A stretch of 64,000 nt of DNA from Symbiodinium natans (lineage: Eukaryota > Sar > Dinophyceae > Suessiales > Symbiodiniaceae): assembly GCA_905221605.1 (NCBI GenBank), contig CAJNDS010000153.1, forward strand, positions 1 through 64,000, in the 5' to 3' direction. The notes under the pieces were generated by a model. It was not told the DNA's origin. It made no database searches and saw nothing but the letters and a program-made list of their open reading frames with translations. The position numbers were made by a program, and so were the translations under genes. Below, piece by piece: positions 44,360 to 55,548 of the stretch (its first letter is position 1; every line of letters starts with the position of its first letter).

Positions 44360-45640
44360 TTTTTTTCATGAAAAAACCAAGTTCTAGTCTTATAAAAATC
44401 CTTAAGCTCCCGAATTCGGGCTTTTTCAATTCCTGTTTAGTTGTCTAGTTTTCATAGGTTCTCTGAAATGAAGGTTCAAAAGGCTACATTCTGTAAATAC
44501 CGAAATAAGCCCTAATTGAGAAACTTGAGGAAGCAACAAATTTTCCTTCAAGTCCTAAATTCGCCTCATTGCACCCGTTGGAATTCCAACTTGAAATTGG
44601 TCCAAAATCTTCAGCTTCCTAAATAAGCTTTAATTCTCAAGTTTAAGGAAGTGGTCCTCTTTTGAGGAGTTTGACTAAATTAGGGACTGTGAAATTGTCT
44701 TCCGTATGTATTTTATATTGAAAACAAGCTTAACTTCTTGTCCTGATTCAGGAACTTAAGGAACTTCGAAATTTTAAGTTTTTTTTGTATATTGAATTGA
44801 GTATTGACAACACATACTCACAGCAACTGCCATTTCCCTAATTTCTGTAGGAAAACTTTGAAATACTAAACTCTTTAAGGTTTGTTATTCGCCATAATTT
44901 TGAAATTTGCGGAATCAAAAAAGGCCAGAATCTTTAAAACCCTACATACGCCCTAATGTTGGACTTCAGGAGTTTAAGGAGTTTAAGGGGTTATATGAAA
45001 GTCATTAGGCCTATCAAGAAATTAGATTCTTTAAGTTCCTAAGTTAAGGCTTACTTAGGAATGTAAGGGAATTCACAAATTATGCCTCTTAAGGGCTTCG
45101 GCAAGTTTTAAGTTTGCAGTTCCTGATTTTTGCCGCCCGCACTCCGGACTTTTGGTTTTAGGGTTGTGCACTACATTTTTCCCGTAGATTCCTGAATCAT
45201 TAAAGAATTTGAAGAATGAAAAGCTGCCTTAATGAAAAAAATACACCCGAGCGGCAATTTCATGTTTCCGAATTTAGGAACCTAGTGAATTTTGAGACTT
45301 TAGGCCCAGTAATGCCTAAAAATCTTAAACCAGCCCTAGTTTAGGAATTTTCAAGAATTTATATTGTTAGAACTCTCATTTCCAGATTTTGTCGCCATCG
45401 TTAAGGACTCTACAATAGGCCTACATTCTTCATTTTCCTGAAATTCCTGCATGGGCCCTAATTCAGGAGCTTAAGGATCTAAGGAACTTAAGCTTTGTAT
45501 TTTAGGGCAAAGCAGGAAACAGTTTCAAGGGTCCCAAATGGAATGTTTAAGGAGCGTAGGCCTGTTTGAAATGTTGAATTCCTTAAGCCCTTATATCGGG
45601 ATTTAAGACACGTTTCACACTTTTTCACTTCCGTAAGTTC
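44360..45640. repeat. AT-rich region, probably a decayed relative of the 11-13.6 kb satellite
   Basis: Fragments such as TTCTTTAAGTTCCTAAGTTAAG, TTAGGAATGTAAGGGAATT and ATGCCTCTTAAG (45030-45095), and CTTCCTAAATAAGC with TTTAAGGAAG (44614-44652), match the satellite vocabulary but no regular period remains. No exon was found. Confidence 0.45.
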
Positions 45641-46065
45641 TCAAGGAAGGAAGACTTAACTTAGGATCTTGAGATCAGCACCATTCCCCCTTTCCACTTT
45701 CTACTTTCTATTGTTTGTTTCTGCCCATGGCAGCCTTCCATTTTCCGCCTCTTTTCGGCTCATTTCTTTTTTCCACTTTCCATTTTTCGGACAACCACTT
45801 TTGGTTTCTTTTCGAGACCAACGGGCCTTTCATTTTGGATTGTCACTATTGTTTTGGGAGGGGGGGGGGGGAAGTGGAAAGTGGAAAGTATTGGTCTGAA
45901 AAAAGTGGACAGCGGAATTGGAAAAGTATTGTTCTGCAAAAAAGGGTGGAAAGGGGAAAGGGGAAGGTGAGATGAGACACAGCAAAAATCTAGTATACGG
46001 TATTTATCTGTAGGAATTTGCGCAAGTATGTGTATATATGTACATGCATCATGTATTACCAACAG

Positions 46066-47372
46066 GCCAGGATGACTGCAGGTGATCTGTCCCTTTCACA
46101 AGAGCAAGTTGAAAACACCCTAATCTACGAATTGCTCAAGAGAGATACAGATATCCTTCCTTGGCTCAAGGTCTCGGCTCAACCCCGGTGGGGTGCACAG
46201 GTAGCAGAGCGGTAGCTGTGTGAACCAGCCTCGAGTCCCCTAACTGTTTTGGGTACCAGGCCTGCTTTTTCACAGCCTTCATTTGAGCCATGTCCAGAGC
46301 ACCTGTGCAGTCGAGACCCTCACTGCCAACAAGTGACGGGTTGGAGTCTTCTCACCCAACTTGCGATGCAGAGAGCCAGAAGGAAGGCACGGCCCGACTG
46401 GAGGGCGAAGCAGCCCGGCTTGGGGAACTCTTCCCTTATGCGAGTCCTCTTACAGCCGGCTGTGGAGTTTCTCCAGCTTTGGAAGACCAGGTAAGAAGCT
46501 CGAGCAACCTGGCAAGTGTAGAGCGAACTTGGGCCCATAGAGCCAATTGTGGTCCCAGCCAAAGCAGGACTTTCCACCAAGCACTCTGCTTTCGCTGGCA
46601 TCACAAGGGCCGGAAAGAGTGGCTGCTCCTCTCCGAGGACAGCAGCGTGTATTTTGTTCGCACCAGCAAATCCGGCAAAACAGTCCGAGCCGGACCTTGT
46701 GGGCAATGGAGATGCATGGAAGACCCAGCAGAGCTCCACGGGGGAACGGGAGGCGACCCGCCCGTGCAGTGGCTTCGCCTTTTGAACTTCAATTGCACTG
46801 GCTGTGGTAACATTCCAACCCATAACCTCAACTTCGTGCCTGGTCCTGGGGAAAGGCAACCAGCGATCTTGTATGGAGAGGATGGAAGACGCATCGAGCT
46901 CCAATGTGCCCTTTGTCTTGAAAACTTCCTGGAGTGCACGTGGAGCTGGCCGAGCTTCGATCAAGCAGTCAGGAGACAGGTGTTTCTGGACGATGCCTCC
47001 CTGGCTGACTTGCGTCAGTTAGGTCACCAAGGTACGGAGCCCGTAGAATCTTCGCTGGCGCCGCTGTCTTCTGCAGCCAGCGCACATGGCTGGACCTTCC
47101 TTGAGGAAGGGTGTTCTCAGGATCTAGACTCCCCAGAAGAAGCATGCAGCAGTGAATGGCTTGAGTGTGGCTTTGAAGACTTGGAAGACATCCCCTGGGA
47201 GGTCTGACCTAATACGGCCCCAACCCACTCAAATTGCAGGAGCTATGCCCTGCCAGAATCAAGGGTGAGACTCTCCCCTCCGGAATCCAATGTCATAGAG
47301 GAGACTCTCCTTTTCAAGCAAGGATGTACAAATCAAAGCGAAACTGCTTGCAATGATTGCATAAGGAAGCAG
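46066..47372 (+). CDS. Compact multi-exon gene, unknown function
   Basis: Exon model: 46066-46200 (45 codons, with ATG at 46072; MTAGDLSLSQEQVENTLIY), 46311-46490 (60 codons; donor GACCAG before GTAAGA), a third block ending 47201 (GAG before GTCTGA), 47240-47264 and 47299-47372. The third block is open from 46290 without a stop. It reads LCFRWHHKGRKEWLLLSEDS, then NFNCTGCGNIPTHNLNFVPG and IELQCALCLENFLECTW. The last exon reads GCTNQSETACNDCIRKQ. Phases agree at 46200/46311, 47264/47299 and probably 47201/47240. Introns at 47202 and 47265 would be only 38 and 34 nt. Cys pairs hint at metal binding, but no family is recognised. The 3' part (to about 48540) is unresolved. The style is unlike the giant split gene around it. 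Confidence 0.45.
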
Positions 47373-47441
47373 GTTAGAGCGAAAGCAGTTCAGTGCCCAG
47401 TCCCGGCACCCCCTTTTCCATCCAACGGAATAGGTTCGCAG

Positions 47442-48540
47442 TTGTTCCGTTGGACACCCGGCAGGACTGGCCGCCATGATGCGGCCTGTGTTCAGCCTGA
47501 CACCGGTTCGGCACCCTTGCTCGGTCTGTCAAGCAGACCGCTGGACCGGGTTTTCGGGCTCAGGTGCTTGCGGGTACTTTCAGGCCCAACACGGGGTTCT
47601 CGCAAACGCAGCGCACGCACGGAAAACGTCAGTACCGGTCCCTGTAGATCCTCACTGGTTGATGAGGGGAGGGTTGCGCGCTGAGATGTTGAGGAACGGA
47701 CGAGGATCCAAGTACACCGGCAGGTTGAGGCCGAGGGCATGATGCCCTGCATCAGTTTGGGGTTACCCGTGTTTGGCCTTTGAGTATTTCCTTTGCTGTC
47801 CCTGCAGGGTGTGTTGTTTTCTCCTGGTGGTGCAAGCCCAGCCAGGAGGAGCCTAGCGGCAGGCGTTGTTTGTTAGGGACCAAAACCTAGGCTGACGGAC
47901 AGCCTGAGGCACCAGATTGCGGAGGTTAAAGGCTGTGGCTCGGTGCCCGAAAGCCTGCCCAGCTGAGATGCCCAAATCAACCAAGCCCTCCCTGCGTGCA
48001 AGTGGTGTGGGTTCCTCTGGAGCCGCTGAGGTTGAATCAGTGAGTAAGAGCGAGAAAGTTGGTTCTTCCTCCCTGGTGAGTAAGTGCGAGAAAACCAGGT
48101 CAGCATACGGGGCAAACAGGAGCTCAGTGCTGCTGCGGCATGAGTTTCTGGGGCCTAGGTTAGTAAGTGCGAGAAAGCTTAGGCCTGTTCCGGAGGTTGG
48201 CGACTTTTGCCAATCCACTTGTTTGCAGTTTGTACAGGCATTGCCCATGTGTCGGTTCCGGACCTTCTGCCTTTTCTGAGTGAGCCGAATGTGGGTGAGT
48301 TTCTCCCCTGTACAGGCAGGGCTTATAGGGTAGGCAGTACAGACCAGGCAGTTCAACCTGCAGAACATTTGCCTAGGGCTTTGTATAGAGCCAAACCAGT
48401 GAGTAGCCGTAGGCCGCCGAGCTTCTCGCGGAACTGGTTAAGCCCTCAATGCTTTCTCTCGGTGTTCCCTGCACATAGTTCGGCCGTGTTAAGCAGGCCA
48501 AGGACACCTCGAGAGTTTTTCCTTTTCTGTGCATAGTTAA
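47442..48540 (+). other. Open frames downstream of the compact gene, unresolved
   Basis: A frame from 47442 (LFRWTPGRTGRHDAACVQ) follows acceptor GGTTCGCAG and could be its next exon, with donor near 47572. Overlapping frames at 47476-47742, 47917-48279 and 48207-48536 are also open. Three GTGAGTAAG-like motifs lie at 48041, 48076 and 48160. I cannot decide which frames are real. Confidence 0.3.
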
Positions 48541-48653
48541 TGTTTTCCGGAACTTCGGTTCCGAAGAGCCTAACCTGGCTAGCGACGCAGCCCGCTTTCG
48601 TGTGTGATATCCTTCCTTATTTCCTTCTAAGGGGAAATATAGAGATTATTCTC

Positions 48654-48746
48654 TAACCCTAAACCCTAACCCCTAACCCCTAACCTCTAATCTCTAAACA
48701 AACCCTAAACCCTAAACCCTAAACCCTAAACACTAAACCCCAAGCA
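48654..48746. repeat. Degenerate telomere-like array, CCCTAAA orientation
   Basis: CCCTAAAC, CCCCTAAC and CACTAAAC variants before the exon at 48775. Confidence 0.85.
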
Positions 48747-48774
48747 AATCGTAGTAATTGCTCTCCAGACCAGG

Positions 48775-48839
48775 AGGAGCTCACAATGCAGATTGCTTTG
48801 GAGAGGGGCAAGCAGGCAGAGCTGTCAGCGAAGGCCTCC
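48775..48839 (+). CDS. Coiled-coil-like exon
   Basis: After CCAGACCAG the segment reads EELTMQIALERGKQAELSAK and AS, open to 48852. The end is uncertain: a GA donor near 48840, or read-through to the telomere-like array at 48854. It is bracketed by CCCTAAA and TTTAGGG arrays. Confidence 0.45.
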
Positions 48840-48853
48840 GGAGATGCCAAACA

Positions 48854-48975
48854 AGGGTTTAGGGTTGAGGGTTGAGGGTTGAGGGTTTAGGGCTTAGGGC
48901 TTAGGGTTTAGGGTTTAGGGCTTAGGGTTTAGGGTTTAGGGTTTGGGGTTGAGGGTTGAGGGTTGAGGGTTTAGC
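48854..48975. repeat. Degenerate telomere-like array, TTTAGGG and TTGAGGG
   Basis: About 17 units, with TTGAGGG and CTTAGGG variants clustered at both ends. Confidence 0.9.
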
Positions 48976-49255
48976 CTAAGACTTGGTGCTTTCAGCCAGC
49001 CCCCCGCATGTACATCCCGTCCTCTGCCTTCGCCATTTGCCTTCGCAATGGAGTCAAGCCCCCTTCCCACCCCGAGCCCGAAACGGTTGTTTGGTTTCTG
49101 GCAACCTCAGGCTGCAGGATGTAAGGGTTTACTGATTTGGCACATGAAGAGGCGGCAAGTTCTCAGACTCAGCAAATGTACAACCCTGGACCGTAGACAA
49201 CTTAAAGCAAACTACCAGCTGCTGGCTTAGTTTAGGTTTGGGCTTCTCGATTGAG

Positions 49256-49338
49256 GCGGAGGAGCAGCGGCAGCTGTTGACGCAGCTGCTTCGCACCATG
49301 GCAATAATGCTGTTTCGGGATCGAGGGCTGAGGGGCAG
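49256..49338 (+). CDS. Helical exon
   Basis: Acceptor TCGATTGAG, then AEEQRQLLTQLLRTMAIMLF and RDRGLRGR, donor CAG before GTAGGG, phase 2. A strong amphipathic helix. The next array (49666) reads TTTAGGG, as expected downstream of an exon. Confidence 0.5.
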
Positions 49339-49665
49339 GTAGGGCTCTGGTTGCATGAAAGTCGTTCAGCAGCAGGACACTAAAAGTACGATGCAGCTAC
49401 GCGAAATTGTCAGTGCCTTTTGGCTGCAGTAGGCGCCGGGGGATACACTTGTCTTGAATGACACTGCTGCGCCATCTTCGGTTGTCCCGACCACATGTGA
49501 AACAATTATTTACTTCATATGAGCTGGTTATACATGCTGGCTCCCAGATACGGTTAGTTCGCTTCGCCAGAAGTGGCCTTCTGAATTTAGGGATTGCAGC
49601 ATAGCGGCGTAGTCTTACACTGTCACGGGGCTGAGCTTGATTCCACGCAGGCCCATGTAGTCATT

Positions 49666-49717
49666 AGGGTTTAAGGTTTAGGGTCTAGGGTTTAGGGTTT
49701 AGGGTTTAAGGTTTAGG
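49666..49717. repeat. Telomere-like array, TTTAGGG orientation
   Basis: About seven degenerate units. Confidence 0.85.
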
Positions 49718-50401
49718 GCAACACAGTGAAGCCAAATTTCTTCACGACCCATCGGCCTAAGGCCTAAGACTGCAGCATCCAAACCCCCAAGCTGAACCCA
49801 GGTGATGCGCAGGCCAAAGCCGTACGGGGCGTTTAGCACCTCGGAGCTTACTGGGTTCAGGCGCGCCCAGAGTGAACCCGAAACCCTGAACACCCCAAGC
49901 CCTAGATTCTAGATCCGGAGAGAGCCTCTTGCAAGCACAAATCATTGAGCTTGAGAGGGTTTGGGTGGCGGGAGGAGTGAACCCTGAGCCCGAAGCCCTT
50001 GAACCATGGAATCCTGGTGTTTGGAGTACCCTGTTGAAGGGATCCTGGCGTCCTTCAACTCTCAACCCTAAAGCCCTAAGCCTCGAACAGGATTTGCTTC
50101 TTGCGTTTGCAATTGCTTGGTCTGGGTGCCTCACACCAATCACTCAGGACATGCTCGTGTCCGATACACGCAACAGAATGCATCATTCTCGTCTTACCAC
50201 AAGAGCCTCGATGATTCACCACATGTATTCGAACCGGGTCGTAGTTGCAACCTCTCAGTTGCAATGAATCTTGCACGGAAAAGTATCCCCATTCCAGCAG
50301 CCCGGGCCCACTGCAAAGAGCGATGCAACATTCAGCTGGCCATTCTTATCATGTGTCAGGCAGGACGATCATGACGATCAACTTGCTTTGAGTTCTCCTC
50401 C

Positions 50402-50464
50402 ACGGGCCCGCTACACATGCCCACACTGCGGACAGGCCTTTTGGCCGGCAGGATGTCATGCATG
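50402..50464 (+). CDS. Weak zinc-finger-like segment
   Basis: RYTCPHCGQAFWPAGCH in an open frame ending TGA. The CPHC and CH spacing is reminiscent of a zinc knuckle, but there is no splice support and the minus strand is also open. Confidence 0.15.
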
Positions 50465-50942
50465 ACCTTGCTACATGATTTGTAGCTATGACAAGCATCC
50501 TGACATGCATCGCAGGTACAGGAACAGTAGCTATATCGGATACAGTGCATCCCGACTGTCCTACCACAAGAATGTACGTGTTTGCGCAGCAAAGTCTATT
50601 ACAAAGGAGCACAGCTTGCCATCGATTCACTTCGGGATTTGGGGCCTTCCTCATGGAAAGAAATGTCGCGGGAGGTTGGGTTTGGGTGGTTTTCAGTGTG
50701 TTGGGTTGGGTGATATTTGTCAATGGTTTCCAGACGGCTTCATGCCCGCTCGTGCCTGCACCCTGTGCAGAACTTGCACTGGTGGAGCTCGTCCTCGTCG
50801 TGCTCGTGATAAGCAGGACGAAGACGCCAAGAGTGGATTTGGAATGTGCATCCCTAGGATTTTGTGTCCTGAGTCTCTTCTTGGCACCGTGACTTTTGGG
50901 CTGAGAAAATCCTGCTTAGACAGTCCGCACTGCAGAACGCAG

Positions 50943-51028
50943 ATAGCTCTTAACAAGCGCATCGCTGCAGGACCTCTACCTTTCCAACATGCCCTTGGCC
51001 ACGTCGAAGCTCGGGAGTGGAGTCGCGA
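50943..51028 (+). CDS. Exon candidate, unknown
   Basis: Acceptor CAGAACGCAG, then IALNKRIAAGPLPFQHALG and HVEAREWSR, with consensus donor GTGAGT at 51029. The frame extends upstream to 50475 (185 codons open in all), which may include more coding sequence (for example ARACTLCRTCTGGARPRR). Long minus-strand frames overlap it. Confidence 0.35.
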
Positions 51029-51670
51029 GTGAGTGGCTGTTACTATATCCACCTTGGGAATTATTTTTTGTTTATATAAAGCCCAAGAGGATATTAAACA
51101 TATCATCTTTATTAAGTTTCCCAGGGGAGTATAGGCTAGCTGCCGGGAGTAGATTCTCGCTGAACGAAGCCTCTTTGGATGTGCGCGACACATGTTGGAA
51201 GCAGCGTCCGTGTTTGCTGCGAATGCAGCCTCGTCACCATCTAAGCTCCACCCATAAGCAGTTTGCTTTTGCGTAGGGCTAGGATGTGAGATTTTCCTTC
51301 TGGAAAATTACAGGGCTTAAGACCCTACGCCTGGCAGCGCTTTGAATTCTGACGATCGGCATGGGCTGGCAGTGCCGTGAACTATGTAGCCCGATGATCG
51401 GCATGCGAGAAGAAGACCTTCTTCGGATCACTGGATGAGCATCGACGACGCCGATGAGAACAGACAGTGAAATGAAAGAATGTGAGACTGTGGGTGTCTG
51501 GCCCCCTCCGGCTTGTGCCGAAGTCGGCCATGGAACTGTTTCCACTTCTACGACTGCCGGACAGCCGGCTGCCAGACGAGCAGACGAATGGGCACCGCTA
51601 CTTCAGGTCGAAGAACAACGACTTACAGAAAGCGAGACCTCTGGGTGTCTGGCCCCTTCAAGGCACTGCG

Positions 51671-51817
51671 TCTTTTGCAAATCCTTTGCCCCCAGGCCCG
51701 GGATTGCACGCCATGCTCTGCAAGTAAAACAGCCCACAGACCTTGCCGAGTTGAAAGCAGCCCTTTTTACGAGCATGGGGTGCAATCCCGGGCCCGGGGG
51801 CAAAGACTTGCAAAAGA
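51671..51817. repeat. Near-perfect inverted repeat, 47-bp arms
   Basis: Left arm 51671-51718 (TCTTTTGCAAATCCTTTGCC, then CCCAGGCCCGGGATTGCACG) and right arm 51771-51817 (GAGCATGGGGTGCAATCCCG, then GGCCCGGGGGCAAAG) are reverse complements with few mismatches, around a 52-bp loop. It could be a MITE. Confidence 0.7.
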
Positions 51818-52244
51818 CCAGTCCCTCGAGTTCGGTGGCCGCCACAAGCTGCACTCTTAAGTGTAGGGTTGTAGGGTCTTAATCTTAAGCCCTGAAACTA
51901 CCTCGGTGTGGCCCTAGCGAGGCAAGCTGAAGTGCTGCTTTTGCACCATTGGTCCTTGAACCTGAGCCCTGGGGGAGCCAAGCAGGTCGACCCAGTGACA
52001 GCACGCAGGCCGCACGGACTTTTCTGGACTTCCGCAAACAGAGGACACACTTTGTCCGGAGAAATGGCAGCGGATTCCATTGTTGCGAATTTGCAAATGC
52101 CGCGCACATGGCAGCTTCACAGCCTTAAGCCCCCTTGGGTACCCAAAGCGGCGCCGGGACACGCCAAAGCAGCGCGGCCAGAATCAGGAAAACATGCTAC
52201 ACTGCTAGACTTTAAGAGCCCAGGACTGCGCCTAGCTATGCCTA

Positions 52245-52345
52245 GCTCGAAACACAGACACCCAGCATGCAGGTGTGACGCATTGGGCGTTGAAGATGAA
52301 GGGTCTCCGGGCGAGCCCCCATCTGGTTTAGGATTGCTGAAACTA
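52245..52345. repeat. Duplicated segment, copy 1
   Basis: ACACAGACACCCAGCATGCAGG through GGTCTCCGGGCGAGCCCCCA to TTTAGGATTG matches 52728-52815 with small differences. Confidence 0.6.
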
Positions 52346-52727
52346 AAAAAGTTTTCCGCTCGGCATGTAATGAGGTGGAGGGTCTGAACACGGTGTCGTT
52401 TTTGGGCAGTTCCCCCCATATCCGTGCAGTTAGTTCTAACTTGTGAACATGCTGCCATCCCAAGAACCGAACCCCTGAAAGCAGCTCTACACACGCTCTA
52501 AAAGAGTTTAGGTTTAGGCTTTAGCCCTTTTGGCAGGTCCCTGCCCATCGTTGCATGCTTGCAGGGCCTCGCGACGAGGCAGGTAGCGGTGGAGCGGGAT
52601 ACTTCGGGTGTTTGTTTGCTTCATAAGGCATTGGAAGGTTTGGCATGCTTGTGCGGCAGGGTTTCACGAGTGTGGCTGTACGAGCAACAGATCTCTCATG
52701 CGGTGGTTGACGCCGCTGACGCCCTAA

Positions 52728-52815
52728 ACACAGACACCCAGCAGGTGTGAGGTGTTTAGAGTTGAAAGTTAAGGGTCTAATCTCCGGGCTAGCCCCCAAG
52801 CGGTTTTAGGATTGT
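52728..52815. repeat. Duplicated segment, copy 2
   Basis: ACACAGACACCCAGCAGGTG through TCTCCGGGCTAGCCCCCAAG to TTTAGGATTG; partner of 52245-52345. Confidence 0.6.
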
Positions 52816-54618
52816 TCAAATTGTTCAAATTGTTGTAGCTACGCCGTTGTCGAGGGTGCGTCGGTACGGTACTGAGAAGGTGATCTAATACCACTGACAC
52901 ATTCAGCAGTACAATCGAAGCACCGACACGGACATGCGCGGAACTGCGTGAAATTGTCAAAAATAATTCGAATTGAAGTCATGTTGAGGCTTGCAGTAGG
53001 GTCACCAAGCTGACGACGCGAACCTGTGAAAGCCTTCGGGTGGCTCTGGACCTCTACTGTTTGTGGGGGTCAGACCCTAAACTCCGGCAACCGGAAGCCC
53101 GGAAGCCAATAACCCCCGTCGCTAGGAGTCAGCCCTTGTGAATGCGTCCCACTGTCCCACTATTCATATTTTGATAGCCATCTTCCCGAAAGTCAACATG
53201 ACACACGAGCCTCGGCCAAGTCAGCTTGGCTTGAAGTTTTGGGGGGGCTCAATACGCGCCCTCAGGTTTTCAAGATATTAACAATAATAGTAGCAAGAAT
53301 AATAATATTATAATAATTGCTAGTCAATAGTAATGATAATAATAACAACAAAATAATAAGTAGATTCAGGGTGTTCGGGTTGGCCAGGATGGGCACTATT
53401 TTGCCGCCGCGTTGCGCTGGCCAGCTGACAACTCAGCAGGAGGCAGGGTCGGGAGATCAGGGCTTTGCCGGCCCGAAACTCTAGACATCTTTAGACCCTT
53501 AGAGTCTAGGGTTTAGGGCTTAGGGTAGCATCCGATCCAGCTTGGCATTCTTTGCTCGACGTGCTTGCAATGCAGCACCCGAAGCCTCTTGTGACACAGT
53601 GTTCAACACAGCGGGTATATCTTCAGAATCTTCCCGGGTCTCTGCAGGGAGCTTCTGAAGCTCAAAACCCCAAAATTGGCCAAGATTTGTTTGAAGACTG
53701 TGGACTTCCATGGGACTACGAAAACCTGAAGCCCGAATAAAAGTCCGGATTTAGACTCTAAATCTGCGAGCCCCCAGGTAAAATGCAGGCTCCATCGCAG
53801 GTCCTTCTGACAATTGAAGGGCCGGAGATCTGCGCTTGTCAATGTCAACACCGCGGCGCGGCGCAAGCAACGAAGCGTAACAGCGAGTTCAGGATAGCGG
53901 CTGTGCTCTCGCAACAGGCAGCAGCCTCAGGTCTCAAAGGCAGAAGTTACTTGAAGTTCTGAAGCCACCCATGAAACGCAGATGAACCCTGAAGCCAAGA
54001 GTCAAGTTGTTTACAGAGTTTCCCACCTCCCCAGTGATCCCTCCAAAAGCCTTAGCCTGTCCTCTCAACACACTTAAGTCCGTCAACATGCTCCGATGCC
54101 AAAGTGGCCCAACTTGTGGAAGGGAACGTCGTAACCATGCCGGAAGGGCTCAGCGAAGAGGTCCTTCCGACTGCTCAAATGGTCTTGGGTTTTGAGGACT
54201 TCGCTCAGGGTAGTGGGGGCTTGCCGTTTTGGAGGCGGAAGCTGTTTCGAGCCTGTGGTGTCTCGACCCTTATGAAGGGCGTGGTACAAACCGACTAGTT
54301 TTCTCTTTTCAGCCTTTGAGGGGTAGATTTTGGGTGCCGCTGCGGGTGGCGACGCTGCACATGTTTCAAGTTGGTGAACACCAGGTCGCTGGGAGGGGCT
54401 TAAAGTTTGGGACTTCCGGTCCACTTGGAGTTTGGATTTGGCATTTGTGTCTGAAAAAATGGGCGCTTGCACGTGTGCTGGCACATGTCCCCACGATGTC
54501 TGCTCACAACCGCAGTACCATCTACAAAATGAGATGAAATGTTGAGCGTGTTCAACCCTAAGCCCTCAGCCTAAACCCAAAACCCTAAACATCCATAAAC
54601 TTCATAATCCTACACCAG
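52816..54618. other. Mostly unassigned DNA
   Basis: Contains an AAT microsatellite (53277-53360). A segment at 53520-53740 is open and protein-like on both strands (plus QHPKPLVTQCSTQRVYLQNL; minus EDSEDIPAVLNTVSQEASG). I cannot choose a strand. Confidence 0.3.
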
Positions 54619-54666
54619 GCCACGATGATGCTTCTGCGCCTTCGCTACGGCGCGGACGATGTGGAG
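54619..54666 (+). CDS. Exon candidate
   Basis: Acceptor CCTACACCAG, then ATMMLLRLRYGADDVE (48 nt, phase 0), donor GAG before GTCTCC. A weak CCCTAAA tract lies upstream at 54556-54590. Confidence 0.5.
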
Positions 54667-55224
54667 GTCTCCCTCACACACAGCGGATAAGGATGTTGTC
54701 TACAGTGCTACAAGGTGCATTCCTTGGCCATTCCCGAACTTTAGTTCCCTAACGTGCGCGGCATCTCAGTCCTCTGCGGCCAAAAGACCCGCACTGGGTT
54801 TGCGCGAGCTGTCGCTTCAAAGCGCGCTTCCGCACTGTGCAAAAATGCAATGGCGTGTACAAGCGCCACAACGAGCTTTGCGTTGAGAGCTCGAGGTCAG
54901 AAGCTGAGGGCTTAAGACGCAATAGACCATTACACAGTTTCCATCCTTCGTGCGTAATTTCATGTTGCCTTCTCGTCTGATTTGGACTAGCCCTAGTGTG
55001 ACAAGGAATTGTTACGAAATGCTAGCCAGCTTTTCGGGCTTCAGGTTTGGAAGATGTAGGGCCCTCAGGTCTCAGAGCTTGAAATTCGTGGCAGTTGTAG
55101 AGTTAAGGGGTTCGAGAGACGGGTCTGCAAGAATAGCACGTGAACCGAAACCTTGGGCCTGCGTACGAAGCACGCCCCTACAATATCCGTGAAGTAACCT
55201 GTTCAGCTCCCATCGGTACCTCCC

Positions 55225-55290
55225 ATGGATCCCTTAGAATCAGGACCCCAACGAGGTAATTACCCCGAATATCGTGAACCCCCAATGCTC
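55225..55290. mobile_element. Family C MITE-like fragment
   Basis: Contains AGGACCCCAACGAGG and ends TATCGTGAACCCCCAAT, like the 1640 copy (TTTCGTGAACC). Confidence 0.3.
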
Positions 55291-55366
55291 CCTATCCCAG
55301 GAATTTGTTGTGTACAGCGGCTGTGCAAGCCATAGTCGGCGAAAGCTATGGCCAACCCCCAAGATG

Positions 55367-55455
55367 GATGTGCCCGTGGGGTCCCTTTTTATAAGGGAAT
55401 CTTACTATAAGTTTGGGGGTCTATAGTAGGGGTTCCTTATTTCCGGAACCCCCGG
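55367..55455. mobile_element. Family C MITE-like element
   Basis: GTGGGGTCCCTTTTTATAAGGG to TTATTTCCGGAACCCCCGG. The ends are imperfect inverted repeats. Confidence 0.4.
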
Positions 55456-55526
55456 ATAGGTGCTACTCTGTCCAGAACCCTAGGAACCCTTCAATGCCGA
55501 CCCCAACCCCTCCGCCGCTCCCACAG

Positions 55527-55548
55527 GCCGACTACATTTTGGAGGCCG
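55527..55548 (+). CDS. Microexon candidate
   Basis: Acceptor GCTCCCACAG after a C-rich tract, then ADYILEA plus one base, donor before GTGTCC. Only 22 nt. Confidence 0.3.

Noticed and set aside
46161-46170. TTGGCTCAAG, resembling the 3' end of the dinoflagellate spliced leader
   Set aside because: Only ten bases match, it lies inside a coding frame (PWLK), and no upstream leader sequence follows the pattern.
46201-46245. tRNA-like sequence (GTAGCAGAGCGGTAGC then CTCGAGTCCCC)
   Set aside because: No acceptor stem or anticodon arm; it fits better as the intron after exon 46066-46200.
53520-53740. A gene on either strand
   Set aside because: Both strands look equally protein-like and neither has a decisive splice site; left as unresolved rather than called.
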